Source of the DNA: Phycisphaerae bacterium
GTDB lineage: Bacteria > Planctomycetota > Phycisphaerae > UBA1845
NCBI GenBank assembly: GCA_029260135.1
Contig: JAJDDV010000068.1
Span: forward strand, 1-64,000
Direction: 5' to 3'
Length of the DNA stretch: 64,000 bases
Below the pieces are notes generated by a model that searched no databases, was not told where the DNA came from, and saw only the letters and a program-made list of their open reading frames with translations. The translations under genes were made by a program, and so were the position numbers. This document shows positions 43,380 to 52,710 of this stretch, piece after piece (the stretch's first letter is position 1; each line of letters begins with the position of its first letter).

Positions 43380-43952
43380 GTGGCGGAGACCGAACCAGGT
43401 GAAGTGACACGTTTGCTCGCGGCCATCGGCGAGGGCAGCGATGACGCGATCGAAGCGTTGCTGCCACTGGTCTACGACGAATTGCGGCGTCTGGCGGGGC
43501 TCTACCTGCGTGGGGAGCGAGCGGAACATACGCTCCAGCCGACGGCGTTGGTTCACGAAGCCTACCTGAAATTGATCGATCAGCGCACCGCGGGGTGGAA
43601 TGACCGTGCGCAGTTTCTCGGTGTGGCTGCGCAAGCGATGCGGCGAATTCTCGTCGATCATGCGCGTCGTACGAAGGCGGTGAAGCGAAGCGCAAAAGGC
43701 GAGCGGGTCCCGCTCGATGATGCGGTGGCGTATTTCGAGCAGCGTGGCGAGGATCTGGTTTCGCTGGATCGTGCTCTGGCCCGACTTGGGGCCGTCGACG
43801 AGCGCAAGGCGAAGATTGTCGAGCTGCGTTTCTTCGGGGGTCTTACCGTTGACGAGGCGGCGGACGTCCTGGGTTTGTCCCGTCGCTCGACCGAGAGGGA
43901 GTGGACGCTTGCGCGGGCGTGGCTTCGTGGCGAGATCGTGGGCGAGGCGTGA
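43380..43952 (+). CDS. ECF-type RNA polymerase sigma factor
   Basis: GTG at 43380 with GGAGAG upstream gives 190 aa, normal for this planctomycete/acidobacterial ECF group (TIGR02999-like); the longer frames start in non-coding sequence. Region 2 is 'LLPLVYDELRRLAGLYLRGE' through 'ALVHEAYLKLIDQ', and region 4 is 'KIVELRFFGGLTVDEAADVL' with the helix-turn-helix 'LSRRSTEREWTLARAWLRGE'. It directs RNA polymerase to a private promoter set. The kinase gene begins 58 bases downstream, so the two are probably one operon and the kinase may control the sigma factor. Confidence 0.88.
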   Translation: MAETEPGEVTRLLAAIGEGSDDAIEALLPLVYDELRRLAGLYLRGERAEHTLQPTALVHEAYLKLIDQRTAGWNDRAQFLGVAAQAMRRILVDHARRTKAVKRSAKGERVPLDDAVAYFEQRGEDLVSLDRALARLGAVDERKAKIVELRFFGGLTVDEAADVLGLSRRSTEREWTLARAWLRGEIVGEA

Positions 43953-44010
43953 GGATTCGCTGCGAATCGGGAATGGTGGATGCTGAGGTCTGCGGCCGTG
44001 AGAGGTGAAC

Positions 44011-46923
44011 GTGCGTTCTGAGCTTTGGCAACGAGCGGGTGAGCTGTTTCACGATGCGCTGGAACGCGACGCGTCGCAGCGCGAGGCGTTTCTTGGTGAG
44101 GCGTGCGGCGGCGATGCCGGACTTCGCTTGGAGGTCGAGCGGTTGCTCGCGCATCACGATGCGGCAGGAGATTTTCTGGAGCCACCGGATCCGGTCGCCG
44201 CGCAAGAGGAACATCCGGGCTCGGTCGTCGGCAAACACATCGGATCGTATCAACTGACTCGGGTGATCGCGTCGGGTGGAATGGGCACGGTTTACGAGGC
44301 GTTGCAGGACAATCCGCGTAGGACGGTCGCGCTCAAACTGATGAAGCAGGGTCTTACATCGCGATCGACGTTGCGGCGGTTCGAGTATGAAGCTCAGGTG
44401 CTCGGTCGGCTTCGTCATCCTGGAATTGCGCAGGTATTTGAGGCTGGGACGCATGACGCGGGCGACGAAACGGTTCCGTTCTTCGCGATGGAGTTCATCC
44501 GCGGCGTTCCGCTTACGCAGTATGCGGAAGAAAACGACCTTGGGACGCGGCGACGGCTCGAGCTGTTCGCGAAAGTGTGCGACGCGGTTCATCACGGACA
44601 TCAGCAAGGCGTGATTCATCGTGATCTCAAGCCGGGAAACATCCTGGTGGATCGCTCCGGTCAGCCGAAGGTCATCGACTTCGGTGTTGCGAGGGCGACG
44701 GACGCGGAGTTCGATGCGACGACCCTTCGCACGGACGTGGGACAGTTGATTGGAACACTTCGCTACATGAGCCCGGAGCAAGTCACCGGGCTCTCGGCGG
44801 ATCTTGATGTGCGCTCCGACGTTTATTCGCTCGGCATCGTGCTCTATGAGTTGTTGACCGGGCGGCTGCCGTACGATCTCGAACAGAAGTCGGTTCCCGA
44901 GGCGGCGCGTGTGATTTGCGAGGAGGAGCCTGCGTTTGCCAGTTCCGTCAACAGCGTCTTCCGGGGCGATGTGGACACGATTCTGAGAAAGGCGTTGGAG
45001 AAGGAGATCGACCGGCGGTATGACGCTGCGGCAGCGCTAGCGGCGGACCTTCGACACTATCTGGCAGACGAGCCGATCTCTGCACGGCCGGCCAGCACGC
45101 TTTACCAACTTCGGAAGTTTTCGCGTCGAAATCGCGGGCTCGTCACGGGTCTGGCGATCGCGTTCCTCTCACTGGTGATTGGTACGGTCTACGCCACGCG
45201 CTGGGCTTTGGAGGCGACGGATGAGCGGAATCGCGCGGTGGCAGCGGAACAGGTAGCCCAGGAGCAGGTCGAGGCGACACGGATCGAAGCGCGGAAGGCC
45301 GAGCGCATCAATCAGTTTCTCCGTGACATGCTTGCGGCGGCCAGCCCGGAGGAATCGCGCGGGGAGGCGATTCTTGTTCGAGAGATTCTCGATCGTGCGG
45401 CGGTTCGGATTGGGAGTGAACTGAAGGGTGAGCCTGCCGTAGCGGCCTCAATACGCCACACGATCGGGCTCACGTATCAAGCGCTTGGCGCCTATGGCAA
45501 GGCCGAGTCGCACCTGCGGGCCGCGGTCGAAAGGCGGCGGGCCGTTCTCGGAGATCGTGACGCCGAGACGCTTCAGTCGATGGGCGCCCTGGCGACGGTC
45601 TACCGCGATCGCGGTAAACCGTCAGAGGCTGAGACCCTCTGTCGACAGACGGTCGACCTCGCCCGCGAGACCCTGGGGGATGATGCACCGGAAACGCTCA
45701 GCGCGGTGAACCTGCTTGCGCTGCTGCTTCAGGATCGCGGACTCGGCGCTGAATCGGAACCGCTCTACCGAGATCTTCTGAATCGAAGGAAGCAAATGGG
45801 CGGCGAGGAAGATCCGGCGACGTTGCTGGCGATGAACAACATGGCGTGGCAGTTCTGGTCGGAGGGCAAGCTCGAGGAGGCGGGCGGCCTGTTTGGCAAG
45901 GCGCTTGAAACTCGCCGGCGCGTTTCGGGAGAGGACCACCCGGAAACGCTTCGGACGATGATCAACCTGGCCAATGTTCATCGGGAACGTGGATCGTTAG
46001 AGGAGGCTGAGCCGCTCGCGACGGCTGCGCTGGCGAGCTGTCGGCGTGTGCTCGGTAAGCGTCACGCGATGACACTTTACGCGGCGGACCGCTTGGCGTG
46101 GCTCTATTTTGTGCTCGGTCGCCTGGATAACGCTGAGCCACTCGCTCGAGAGACACTCGCGCTTCGCCGGGAGGTGCTGGGCGAAGACCATCAGCACACG
46201 TTCTACTCGGCGCATACGCTTATCGTTATCTTGACGGAAAAACGCGACGTGGCGGAAGCGGAGAAGCTCGCGTTGGTCAACCTTGAATCTCGTCGGCGCG
46301 TTCTGGGGCCCCAACACACGGAAACGCTCTCTTCTGCGAACAGTCTCGGCATTGTCCTGAGCCGGCAACAGAAGTATGGCGAAGCTTTGGCGCTGCTGCG
46401 TGAGACACTGGCGGTGTATGAGCGCGTCATGGGTGAGGATCATCCGGAGACACTTGACGTACGGCACAACATTGGGCTCGTCCTGGAAGGCGGGCGTCGC
46501 CTGCAAGAGGCTGAGGAGGTGCTCCGCAACGCGCGTGGAAGGGTGTTTCGAACGCTCGGTCGGGAGTCTCACGAGTGGATTCACTGCAGTCACAGTCTTG
46601 CTCGCGTTCTTGTGGCCTTGGGGGATGGGGAGAGGGCAGAGCCCCTGCTGCGGGAGCTTGTCGAGGTCGCAGTTCGGGTGCTTCGCGATGAGGATCCTCT
46701 GAAAGCGGAGGTTTTTCGTGATCTGGGGCGGTGTTTGACGGGCAAGGGAGAGTACGAAGAAGCGGAGCGACATCTTCGAGAGGCCTTCGAGAGACTCGAA
46801 CGCCTGGACGGCATCCACCCTGACCGTGTGAAAGCCGTGGCGACTCGCCTCGCGGAACTCTATGATGCGTGGGGCAAGCGGGGCGAGGCTGCTCAGTGGC
46901 GCGAGACGGCGGACGCCGACTGA
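44011..46923 (+). CDS. Ser/Thr protein kinase with TM helix and TPR/kinesin-light-chain-like repeats
   Basis: GTG at 44011 has AGAGG five bases upstream (44005 is the alternative); 970 aa. The kinase core has the glycine loop 'IASGGMGTVYEA', Lys109, HRD at 203-205 ('IHRDLKPGN') and DFG at 223-225 ('VIDFGVAR'), all intact. A membrane helix lies at about 376-396 ('GLAIAFLSLVIGTVYA'). The rest is about ten KLC-type TPRs of the form 'LGEDHPETL', e.g. 'VMGEDHPETLDVRHNIGLVL'. Such kinases sense envelope or protein-binding signals and phosphorylate partners, here perhaps the adjacent sigma factor. Confidence 0.92.
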   Translation: MRSELWQRAGELFHDALERDASQREAFLGEACGGDAGLRLEVERLLAHHDAAGDFLEPPDPVAAQEEHPGSVVGKHIGSYQLTRVIASGGMGTVYEALQDNPRRTVALKLMKQGLTSRSTLRRFEYEAQVLGRLRHPGIAQVFEAGTHDAGDETVPFFAMEFIRGVPLTQYAEENDLGTRRRLELFAKVCDAVHHGHQQGVIHRDLKPGNILVDRSGQPKVIDFGVARATDAEFDATTLRTDVGQLIGTLRYMSPEQVTGLSADLDVRSDVYSLGIVLYELLTGRLPYDLEQKSVPEAARVICEEEPAFASSVNSVFRGDVDTILRKALEKEIDRRYDAAAALAADLRHYLADEPISARPASTLYQLRKFSRRNRGLVTGLAIAFLSLVIGTVYATRWALEATDERNRAVAAEQVAQEQVEATRIEARKAERINQFLRDMLAAASPEESRGEAILVREILDRAAVRIGSELKGEPAVAASIRHTIGLTYQALGAYGKAESHLRAAVERRRAVLGDRDAETLQSMGALATVYRDRGKPSEAETLCRQTVDLARETLGDDAPETLSAVNLLALLLQDRGLGAESEPLYRDLLNRRKQMGGEEDPATLLAMNNMAWQFWSEGKLEEAGGLFGKALETRRRVSGEDHPETLRTMINLANVHRERGSLEEAEPLATAALASCRRVLGKRHAMTLYAADRLAWLYFVLGRLDNAEPLARETLALRREVLGEDHQHTFYSAHTLIVILTEKRDVAEAEKLALVNLESRRRVLGPQHTETLSSANSLGIVLSRQQKYGEALALLRETLAVYERVMGEDHPETLDVRHNIGLVLEGGRRLQEAEEVLRNARGRVFRTLGRESHEWIHCSHSLARVLVALGDGERAEPLLRELVEVAVRVLRDEDPLKAEVFRDLGRCLTGKGEYEEAERHLREAFERLERLDGIHPDRVKAVATRLAELYDAWGKRGEAAQWRETADAD

Positions 46924-47021
46924 TCCGTTCAGCCGGCTGGCGCGCAGGCTTATCATCTCAGCGACGAAGGCGTATTCGTCGTGCGAAGCGACAGATTCTC
47001 TAATCGCGAGGCGTCACGACC

Positions 47022-48185
47022 ATGCCCAATACCCATCCCGTTATCGTGGTTCATGGCATCCAGGGTTCCTGGCTGAAGGACGAGTATCCTGTTGACTATC
47101 AGGATTCGATCCTCTGGACGGGGATTCTGCGCAAGAACTTCAATGCCCTTCACCTGCACGCGCTGGACTCGTCGGTTGACGCGGAGCCGAAGCGTCTTGT
47201 GCAGCCGCATCAGGCCATTCCGCTGATCTACGAGTCGCTCGTCTCGGAGATTCGTGATGAACTGGAGGATACCCATCCCTATGTGTATGCGTTCACGTAC
47301 GACTGGCGGAAGGACAATCGCCTCGCCGCGGAGGAACTCGGGCGGTTCGTCGAGCGGGCGCTTCACATCGCCGGCGTACACGAGAAAGCCAGGAAGCCGT
47401 CGGCCCGCAAGCCTCGGCGCGTGACGCTGGTTGGTCACAGCATGGGCGGGCTTGTGATCAAGTGGTATATCACGAAGGTGCTCGGTGCGGCCAAGGCGGC
47501 CAAGATGATCGACAGGGTCGTCACGATCGCCACGCCGTATCGAGGTAGTCTCAAAGCGGTCGAGGCGTTGCTCCCCGGTGCCCGAAACCTCTTTGGATTC
47601 GAGAACAAAAAGTCGATGCGGCACTCTGCCCGGACCATGCCGGGTGTGTATCAGCTTCTACCGAGCTGGCCTGGCGCGGCGGTTCGGTTGAGCAACGGTA
47701 AGGCCCTCGACATTTTTGACTCGAAGACCTGGCAGAAATCGATGGTCGACAAGATGGGGAAGCGCTTCGGCGGACCGGCATTCTTCCGGAAGATGCTCGC
47801 GGATGCAAAGGCGTTCACGTCGGCGGCGAGCACTCCCTGGCCTACATTGCTCTGCCGAAAGGTGTTCACGGCGTACGGCATCAATACGGAAACATGGCGG
47901 CAGGTGCCGGTGGACACAACGGACGGGAACTTCTTCCGATTTGACCAGGCAAGCGTTGACGGCGACGATCCGAAGTACCCCGGCGGCGACGGCACCGTTC
48001 ACACGGTCTCGTCGATTCGCGGGGAGCTGGCCAAAAAGCATCGCAAGAGTGATCGAAAGGAGCTCAAGGATCTACTGGCTGGTCACCACGCCAACATGCC
48101 GAACCACAACGGCGTTCAGGACTGGCTGCTCGGCGTGCTGAACCTCAACGAACACAGCCGTTCGTCGTTCAAATCGCCGAGGTAG
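47022..48185 (+). CDS. LCAT-like alpha/beta-hydrolase (lipase/acyltransferase)
   Basis: The 387-aa protein starts 'HPVIVVHGIQGSWLKDEYPV' (oxyanion HG) and has the nucleophile motif GHSMGG with Ser140; 'TYDWRKDNR' and 'VTIATPYRGS' match lecithin:cholesterol acyltransferase-like enzymes. A possible acid/His part is 'GGDGTVHTVSS'. No signal peptide is seen, so it is probably cytoplasmic or leaderless. It lies 98 bases downstream of the kinase gene, and GAGG lies about ten bases before its start. It is convergent with nothing and precedes tRNA-Val. Confidence 0.8.
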   Translation: MPNTHPVIVVHGIQGSWLKDEYPVDYQDSILWTGILRKNFNALHLHALDSSVDAEPKRLVQPHQAIPLIYESLVSEIRDELEDTHPYVYAFTYDWRKDNRLAAEELGRFVERALHIAGVHEKARKPSARKPRRVTLVGHSMGGLVIKWYITKVLGAAKAAKMIDRVVTIATPYRGSLKAVEALLPGARNLFGFENKKSMRHSARTMPGVYQLLPSWPGAAVRLSNGKALDIFDSKTWQKSMVDKMGKRFGGPAFFRKMLADAKAFTSAASTPWPTLLCRKVFTAYGINTETWRQVPVDTTDGNFFRFDQASVDGDDPKYPGGDGTVHTVSSIRGELAKKHRKSDRKELKDLLAGHHANMPNHNGVQDWLLGVLNLNEHSRSSFKSPR

Positions 48186-48350
48186 TGTTCTGTCGAGGGA
48201 AGGGCCGAAGTCGTTCACGGCGGCGAAATCCGTTGCGGCTGCGGGCGGCGCCGGGGGGAGCGGCGTGATCGCGGGATCGGTTCGGCACCATCGGCGCCGT
48301 TGGATACGGGATCGCCGCCGAGCTGGGCGAGATCGTTTCCGCCGCGGCGC

Positions 48351-48379
48351 TTGCATCTGTCGGGCGGTCGCGGTATACG
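48351..48379 (+). promoter_or_regulatory. tRNA promoter
   Basis: TTGCAT (48351-48356) and TATACG (48374-48379) are separated by 17 bases, 14 bases before the tRNA 5' end. Confidence 0.5.
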
Positions 48380-48392
48380 ATGTCCCGACGCG

Positions 48393-48466
48393 GGGCGATT
48401 AGCTCAGTTGGCTAGAGCGTTCGGATCACACCCGAGAGGTCACAGGTTCGAGTCCTGTATCGCCCA
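48393..48466 (+). tRNA. tRNA-Val (anticodon CAC)
   Basis: The 74-base cloverleaf is complete. The acceptor GGGCGAT pairs with ATCGCCC, discriminator A. The D-stem is GCTC/GAGC. The anticodon stem TTCGG/CCGAG carries loop ATCACAC with CAC at 34-36. The T-arm is ACAGG-TTCGAGT-CCTGT. CCA is not encoded. It reads GUG codons. The gene stands alone. Confidence 0.95.
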
Positions 48467-48548
48467 GTGACGCACATCCCGCAGCGCGTGTGATCGAACG
48501 CGGCCTCCCCGTGTACCCAGCCAGGAATGACCGTATGATTCGCAGGGC

Positions 48549-50210
48549 ATGACCGAGAAGACATCCATCGAAACGGCGCTGGCCTACCACGAGGCCACCA
48601 AGCATCATCCGCACCGCTACGCGCGAAGCCCAGGCTACCTGGACTGGGCGACGCAGCCCGATCCGTTCCGCCGATACGCGGGCTCGGAATGCACTCCGCT
48701 GGTGCGCGACGAATCGCGGTCGTCGCCTTCGTATGACGAGGTCCATGAGCCGGGGGCGGTGACACCGGTTCCGGTGGATTCGGCGACCCTGTCCGAGTTC
48801 CTCCGGTGCTCGCTGGCGTTGTCCGCCTGGAAGGCGCTGGAAGGGGCCCGCTGGGCGCTACGCGTCAACCCGTCGAGCGGGAACCTGCACCCCACGGAAG
48901 GCTATCTTGTCGTCGGCGAGGTCGAGGGGCTCCTGGACGCAGCCGGTGTGTTTCATTACGCGCCGAAGGAGCACGCCCTCGAGCGTCGCTGCGAGTTCGC
49001 CGCTTCAGCATGGACCCAACTGGCGGAGGGCTTTCCGGCGGGGACGTTCTTCGCGGGTCTTTCATCGATTCACTGGCGAGAGGCCTGGAAGTACGGCGAG
49101 AGGGCGTACCGATACTGCCAGCACGATGTCGGGCACGCACTGGCTGCACTGAGCTTCTCGGCGGCCATGCAGGGCTGGAGGGTCCATCCGCTGGATCAGA
49201 TGGGCGATGAAGAGATCGCCGCACTACTGGGCCTGGACCGCGACAGCGACTTCGACCAGGCCGAGCGCGAGCACCCCGATCTGCTCGTCGCGATTATCCC
49301 TGCGAAGGAAAGCTCACGAGAATGGCCTAGCACGCTTCCGAGCGAAACCATGGACGCGGTCATGAATGGAACATGGTACGGGCGCGCGAACCTCCTCAGC
49401 CCCGATCACGTCGAGTGGGATCGGATCGACACCATGGCCGAGGCATGCGCTAACCCGTCGATGAAAGAACCGGAGCAATCCGCTCTACCCACGACTTGGC
49501 CCAAGCCGCTCCGCGCGGACCGTCCTTCCTTGCGTGCTAGAAACGTCATCCTGCAGCGGCGCAGCGCCGTGGCCATGGACGGTTCGACGAGCATCAGCGC
49601 GGACGCTCTCCACTTGATAATGGATCGATTGATCCCGCGGTTCGATCGTGCGCCGTGGTGCGCTCTGCAACCGCCGGCGTTCATCAATCTCGGCCTCTTT
49701 GTCCACCGCGTCGATGGACTGGCGCCGGGGATCTACTTTCTCGACCGCGCGAACAACCGGTCAATGCCCCCGCGCGACTCGATGCGCCAGGAATTTGAAT
49801 GGAGCAGGCCCCCTGGATGTCCGACATCGCTGCCTTTGATCCACCTGGTGTCCGGCGATGTTCGGTCAATCGCGGGGCAATTGAGTTGCGGTCAGAGTAT
49901 CGCCTCCGACGGCGTGTTCAGTGTCGCGATGATCAGTGAGTTCGAAACACGGATCCGCGAGCGCGGCGCTTGGATGTACCGCCGTCTGTTCTGGGAAGCG
50001 GGAATGATCGGGCAGGTGCTTTATCTCGAAGCCGAAGCGGCGGGCGTGCGCGGAACGGGCATCGGCTGCTACTTCGATGACCCTGTGCACGAGCTGTTCG
50101 GGCTCGCTGACAAGAAGCACCAGTCGCTCTATCACTTCACGGTCGGCGGACCGGTCGAGGACCCGCGGTTAACGACACTGCCGCCGTACGCCTCGGGACC
50201 GATCGCGTAG
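48549..50210 (+). CDS. SagB/ThcOx-like protein with two nitroreductase domains
   Basis: The 553-aa protein contains two FMN-dependent nitroreductase-like halves. The first, about 75-260, has 'WALRVNPSSGNLHPTEGYLV' (SagB signature with N-x-S-x-G-N-x-H-P-x-E) and 'QHDVGHALAALSFSAAMQGW'. The second, about 325-545, has 'RNVILQRRSAVAMDG' and 'LFWEAGMIGQVLYLEAEAAG'. SagB domains oxidise azolines to azoles in RiPP biosynthesis, but many stand-alone relatives have no precursor peptide. No YcaO or peptide gene is adjacent. It begins 82 bases after the tRNA. Confidence 0.85.
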   Translation: MTEKTSIETALAYHEATKHHPHRYARSPGYLDWATQPDPFRRYAGSECTPLVRDESRSSPSYDEVHEPGAVTPVPVDSATLSEFLRCSLALSAWKALEGARWALRVNPSSGNLHPTEGYLVVGEVEGLLDAAGVFHYAPKEHALERRCEFAASAWTQLAEGFPAGTFFAGLSSIHWREAWKYGERAYRYCQHDVGHALAALSFSAAMQGWRVHPLDQMGDEEIAALLGLDRDSDFDQAEREHPDLLVAIIPAKESSREWPSTLPSETMDAVMNGTWYGRANLLSPDHVEWDRIDTMAEACANPSMKEPEQSALPTTWPKPLRADRPSLRARNVILQRRSAVAMDGSTSISADALHLIMDRLIPRFDRAPWCALQPPAFINLGLFVHRVDGLAPGIYFLDRANNRSMPPRDSMRQEFEWSRPPGCPTSLPLIHLVSGDVRSIAGQLSCGQSIASDGVFSVAMISEFETRIRERGAWMYRRLFWEAGMIGQVLYLEAEAAGVRGTGIGCYFDDPVHELFGLADKKHQSLYHFTVGGPVEDPRLTTLPPYASGPIA

Positions 50211-50233
50211 CTCGGACGTCTCGACATCGCATG

Positions 50234-51403
50234 TCACAACAAGTACGCAGCCGCGAAGAAGCCCAGGTACGTCCCGATCCCATAACCCAGCGAGCCGACG
50301 AGAACGGCCGGAAGCACCAGATCAGGCCGAGACAGGCTTCTGGCCAGCGCCAGCGCCGACGTCGCACCGCCGATGTTCGCCTGCGACGCCACAGCCGCGA
50401 CGTCCACGTCGATCCGAAACAGCCTGGCCAATACAAACGTGATGACGCCATGGATAAAGACGACCACCATGACGAAGACGAGTAACGTCGCACCAAGGCG
50501 GCCGATTCCGCTGAGCGCCGCCACGTCGCAGTAAGCGCCGATCACGGCGAGAAAGAGATAGACGGAGAACATCCCCAGGACGCGCGTCCCGCGCAACCGA
50601 TTGACGGCGGGAATCTGCGCCAAAACAAGAGCGAACGTCGTGAGGATCAAGACAGACGGCACGTTCACGCCGCGACCGCTCAGCCAGTCGGCAAGTAGAT
50701 CCGCCAACCAGATTGCGGCTGACCCGGCCGCAAGGAGCACCCCCACGTCGATCGGATGGACCGATTCGGTGTCATCCTCGATGACCGACGACTCCACCGC
50801 CTCGGCAGACGTCGAGTTCTTCGCCCCGATACCGGCAGGCCAATACCGCGAAAGGAATCGCGGGACGGCGATCGTCACTACCATCCACAGCGCGGTCAGA
50901 ATGTTGTCCGCCGCCGTGGCTGCCCCGTAGAGAACGCCCTCTTTCACCAGCCCATAGTGCAATGCCAGCGCGTTGAAGTTGACACTCCCGCCGGTGTACG
51001 TCCCGACGAACGCCGCGCCGAGCGGGCGGTACAACTCGCCGATCGACTCGGCGCCGCCGATCACCTTCATCGCCACCACAACGCCGACGACGGTCCCCGC
51101 GGATCCGATCAGGAACATGGCCAGCATCGGAAAACCCGCACGAAGCACGCTGCGCAGATTCACGGGCAGCAGCAACCAGAAGATCGCCAGCGGAGCGACG
51201 TACGTAAAGACGCCGCTGTAGATCGGCGCTTCGGTCGAATTCGTCGGAATCACACCGAGGTTGGCGGTGACGGCGGTCACCACGATGACCAGCAGCGCAC
51301 TGCCGAAGTGCTTGAAGAACGTGTGTCGAACGAGCCATTCCGACACGACGACATTCACGCATAATACGGTCAGTATAAACAACGGATGCGCAAACGGACC
51401 CAC
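50234..51403 (-). CDS. DUF819 family membrane protein
   Basis: The 389-aa protein is polytopic, with about ten membrane segments. 'VGTYTGGSVNFNALA' in the first half and 'ASQANIGGATSALALARSL' in the second are the paired family motifs. DUF819 proteins are putative transporters, perhaps for a small organic or sulfur compound. A GTG start follows GGAG. The gene is convergent with the SagB-like gene. Confidence 0.85.
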   Translation of the reverse strand: MGPFAHPLFILTVLCVNVVVSEWLVRHTFFKHFGSALLVIVVTAVTANLGVIPTNSTEAPIYSGVFTYVAPLAIFWLLLPVNLRSVLRAGFPMLAMFLIGSAGTVVGVVVAMKVIGGAESIGELYRPLGAAFVGTYTGGSVNFNALALHYGLVKEGVLYGAATAADNILTALWMVVTIAVPRFLSRYWPAGIGAKNSTSAEAVESSVIEDDTESVHPIDVGVLLAAGSAAIWLADLLADWLSGRGVNVPSVLILTTFALVLAQIPAVNRLRGTRVLGMFSVYLFLAVIGAYCDVAALSGIGRLGATLLVFVMVVVFIHGVITFVLARLFRIDVDVAAVASQANIGGATSALALARSLSRPDLVLPAVLVGSLGYGIGTYLGFFAAAYLL

Positions 51404-51581
51404 GACGCTCTCCGCCGACCATCAACCACCGCGACCACAATCTACGTGTTGTATCCGCCTCGACGATCGTTGACCAGGGACATGGCGCCACGCCGAAGAA
51501 CGCAAGAAGGTCGCCGGGGACACGCCACCATCGATTGAAATGAGCGAAGATGTCGAGATCGGAAACCGCTCGCTGCCGCTC

Positions 51582-52634
51582 TTACTCTCGGTTGGCGACC
51601 GCGATGGGCGCAGCCTCCAGGTGCAGCTTGCCTTGGTCAATCAGCGCCTTCAAGTCCTGCCCGACCCACTCGGACAGAAGCGTCGCGCCACTGCAGTTCA
51701 AGTGTAGCAGGTTGCAGTAGATCGTGCTTGGATTCATTGTGGCGAATCGGTCCGGCCCATAGGCCAGTACCGGAATCTCCAACCGCTCACCAAGCTCAGC
51801 CAGTTGTTGATGAAACCGACGGTTGCTCCTGCCCTCGGGTGTGCCCTCGAGGTCTGCGAGGAAGGCGGGATGCTCCGGCGTATCCAGAATCACCACCTGA
51901 ACGCCCGCATCAATCAGGTCCTGGACACTCCGCTCGAATCGGCTCCAAAGCAGACCGTCGACCTTGGCCCCCGCGTACCAGGCTCTCTTGAGGACCTGAA
52001 TGCGGCGGTTCATTTCGTCCGGCGAGACGTTCAAGCGTTTTGGGACACCCTCGAAGCCCCGACGCGGAAATGCATCGGCCCGCTTCTTCCACGACGACAT
52101 GATCCGCCTCCACAAGGTCATTTCACCCGAGAACACGGACGCGACGACACGCCTTCTGGGAACCACTCGAAGACGATCCCACAGGCCCATCGACCCGAGA
52201 GTCGCATCGCTGACGAACCGCGTCCCCAAGTTCGGATGATCGTTCACGGACCAGAACGAAATGGACAGCAACATGATCGGTGAGGTTGCGAATCGATGCT
52301 CAAACTCACGGTACGCTGCCAGCGTCGAAGCGCCGTCGCCGTTACCCACGGCCACGTTCACGACTTTCTCGGGCCAAACGCCGACCACGTCCGCGACCAC
52401 TTCCGGAATGACGTGCCATCCCGCCCTTGAATCTCCTGCGACCAACACGCCCGGCCGATCGGTCTGTGTCAGTGCGATGACCTTGTCGCGAAGATAATCC
52501 GGGGCCACGGGCTGCGGGTATACCCAAACCGAAACGACAAGATGAACCGCGGCGACGATCACGCAGCCGGTCAATGCGCCGAGTGGGAGCTTGCGCATCG
52601 CGGCGAGGATCGATGCCACGCGCGCGGAACGCAT
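51582..52634 (-). CDS. SGNH-like hydrolase, probable acetyltransfer partner of MBOAT
   Basis: I take ATG at 52634 (350 aa); the 40 extra residues of the longest frame are Ser/Ala-rich and unlikely. One N-terminal membrane segment ('LGALTGCVIVAAVHLVVSVW') precedes an extracytoplasmic domain with SGNH blocks: 'VLVAGDSRAGWHVIP' (Ser), 'ISFWSVNDHPN' (Asn) and 'LLHLNCSGATLLSEW' (His-containing, Asp replaced by Leu/Asn-rich context). AlgX/AlgJ/DltD-type proteins finish acetyl transfer to exopolysaccharide next to an MBOAT. It follows the MBOAT gene directly. The missing Asp makes it less certain that it is active. Confidence 0.75.
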   Translation of the reverse strand: MRSARVASILAAMRKLPLGALTGCVIVAAVHLVVSVWVYPQPVAPDYLRDKVIALTQTDRPGVLVAGDSRAGWHVIPEVVADVVGVWPEKVVNVAVGNGDGASTLAAYREFEHRFATSPIMLLSISFWSVNDHPNLGTRFVSDATLGSMGLWDRLRVVPRRRVVASVFSGEMTLWRRIMSSWKKRADAFPRRGFEGVPKRLNVSPDEMNRRIQVLKRAWYAGAKVDGLLWSRFERSVQDLIDAGVQVVILDTPEHPAFLADLEGTPEGRSNRRFHQQLAELGERLEIPVLAYGPDRFATMNPSTIYCNLLHLNCSGATLLSEWVGQDLKALIDQGKLHLEAAPIAVANRE

Positions 52635-52710
52635 GCACGGACGACGACGCGCGCCGGCTGAAGCACTCGAAGCCGATACCGCTATGCCCGCCGGCCGGAC
52701 CACCGGAGCA

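Noticed and set aside
48392..48466. Integrated element using tRNA-Val as attachment site
   Set aside because: No duplicate tRNA 3' end and no integrase were seen; only the nearby change in G/C bias hints at it, so it is kept as part of the skew observation.
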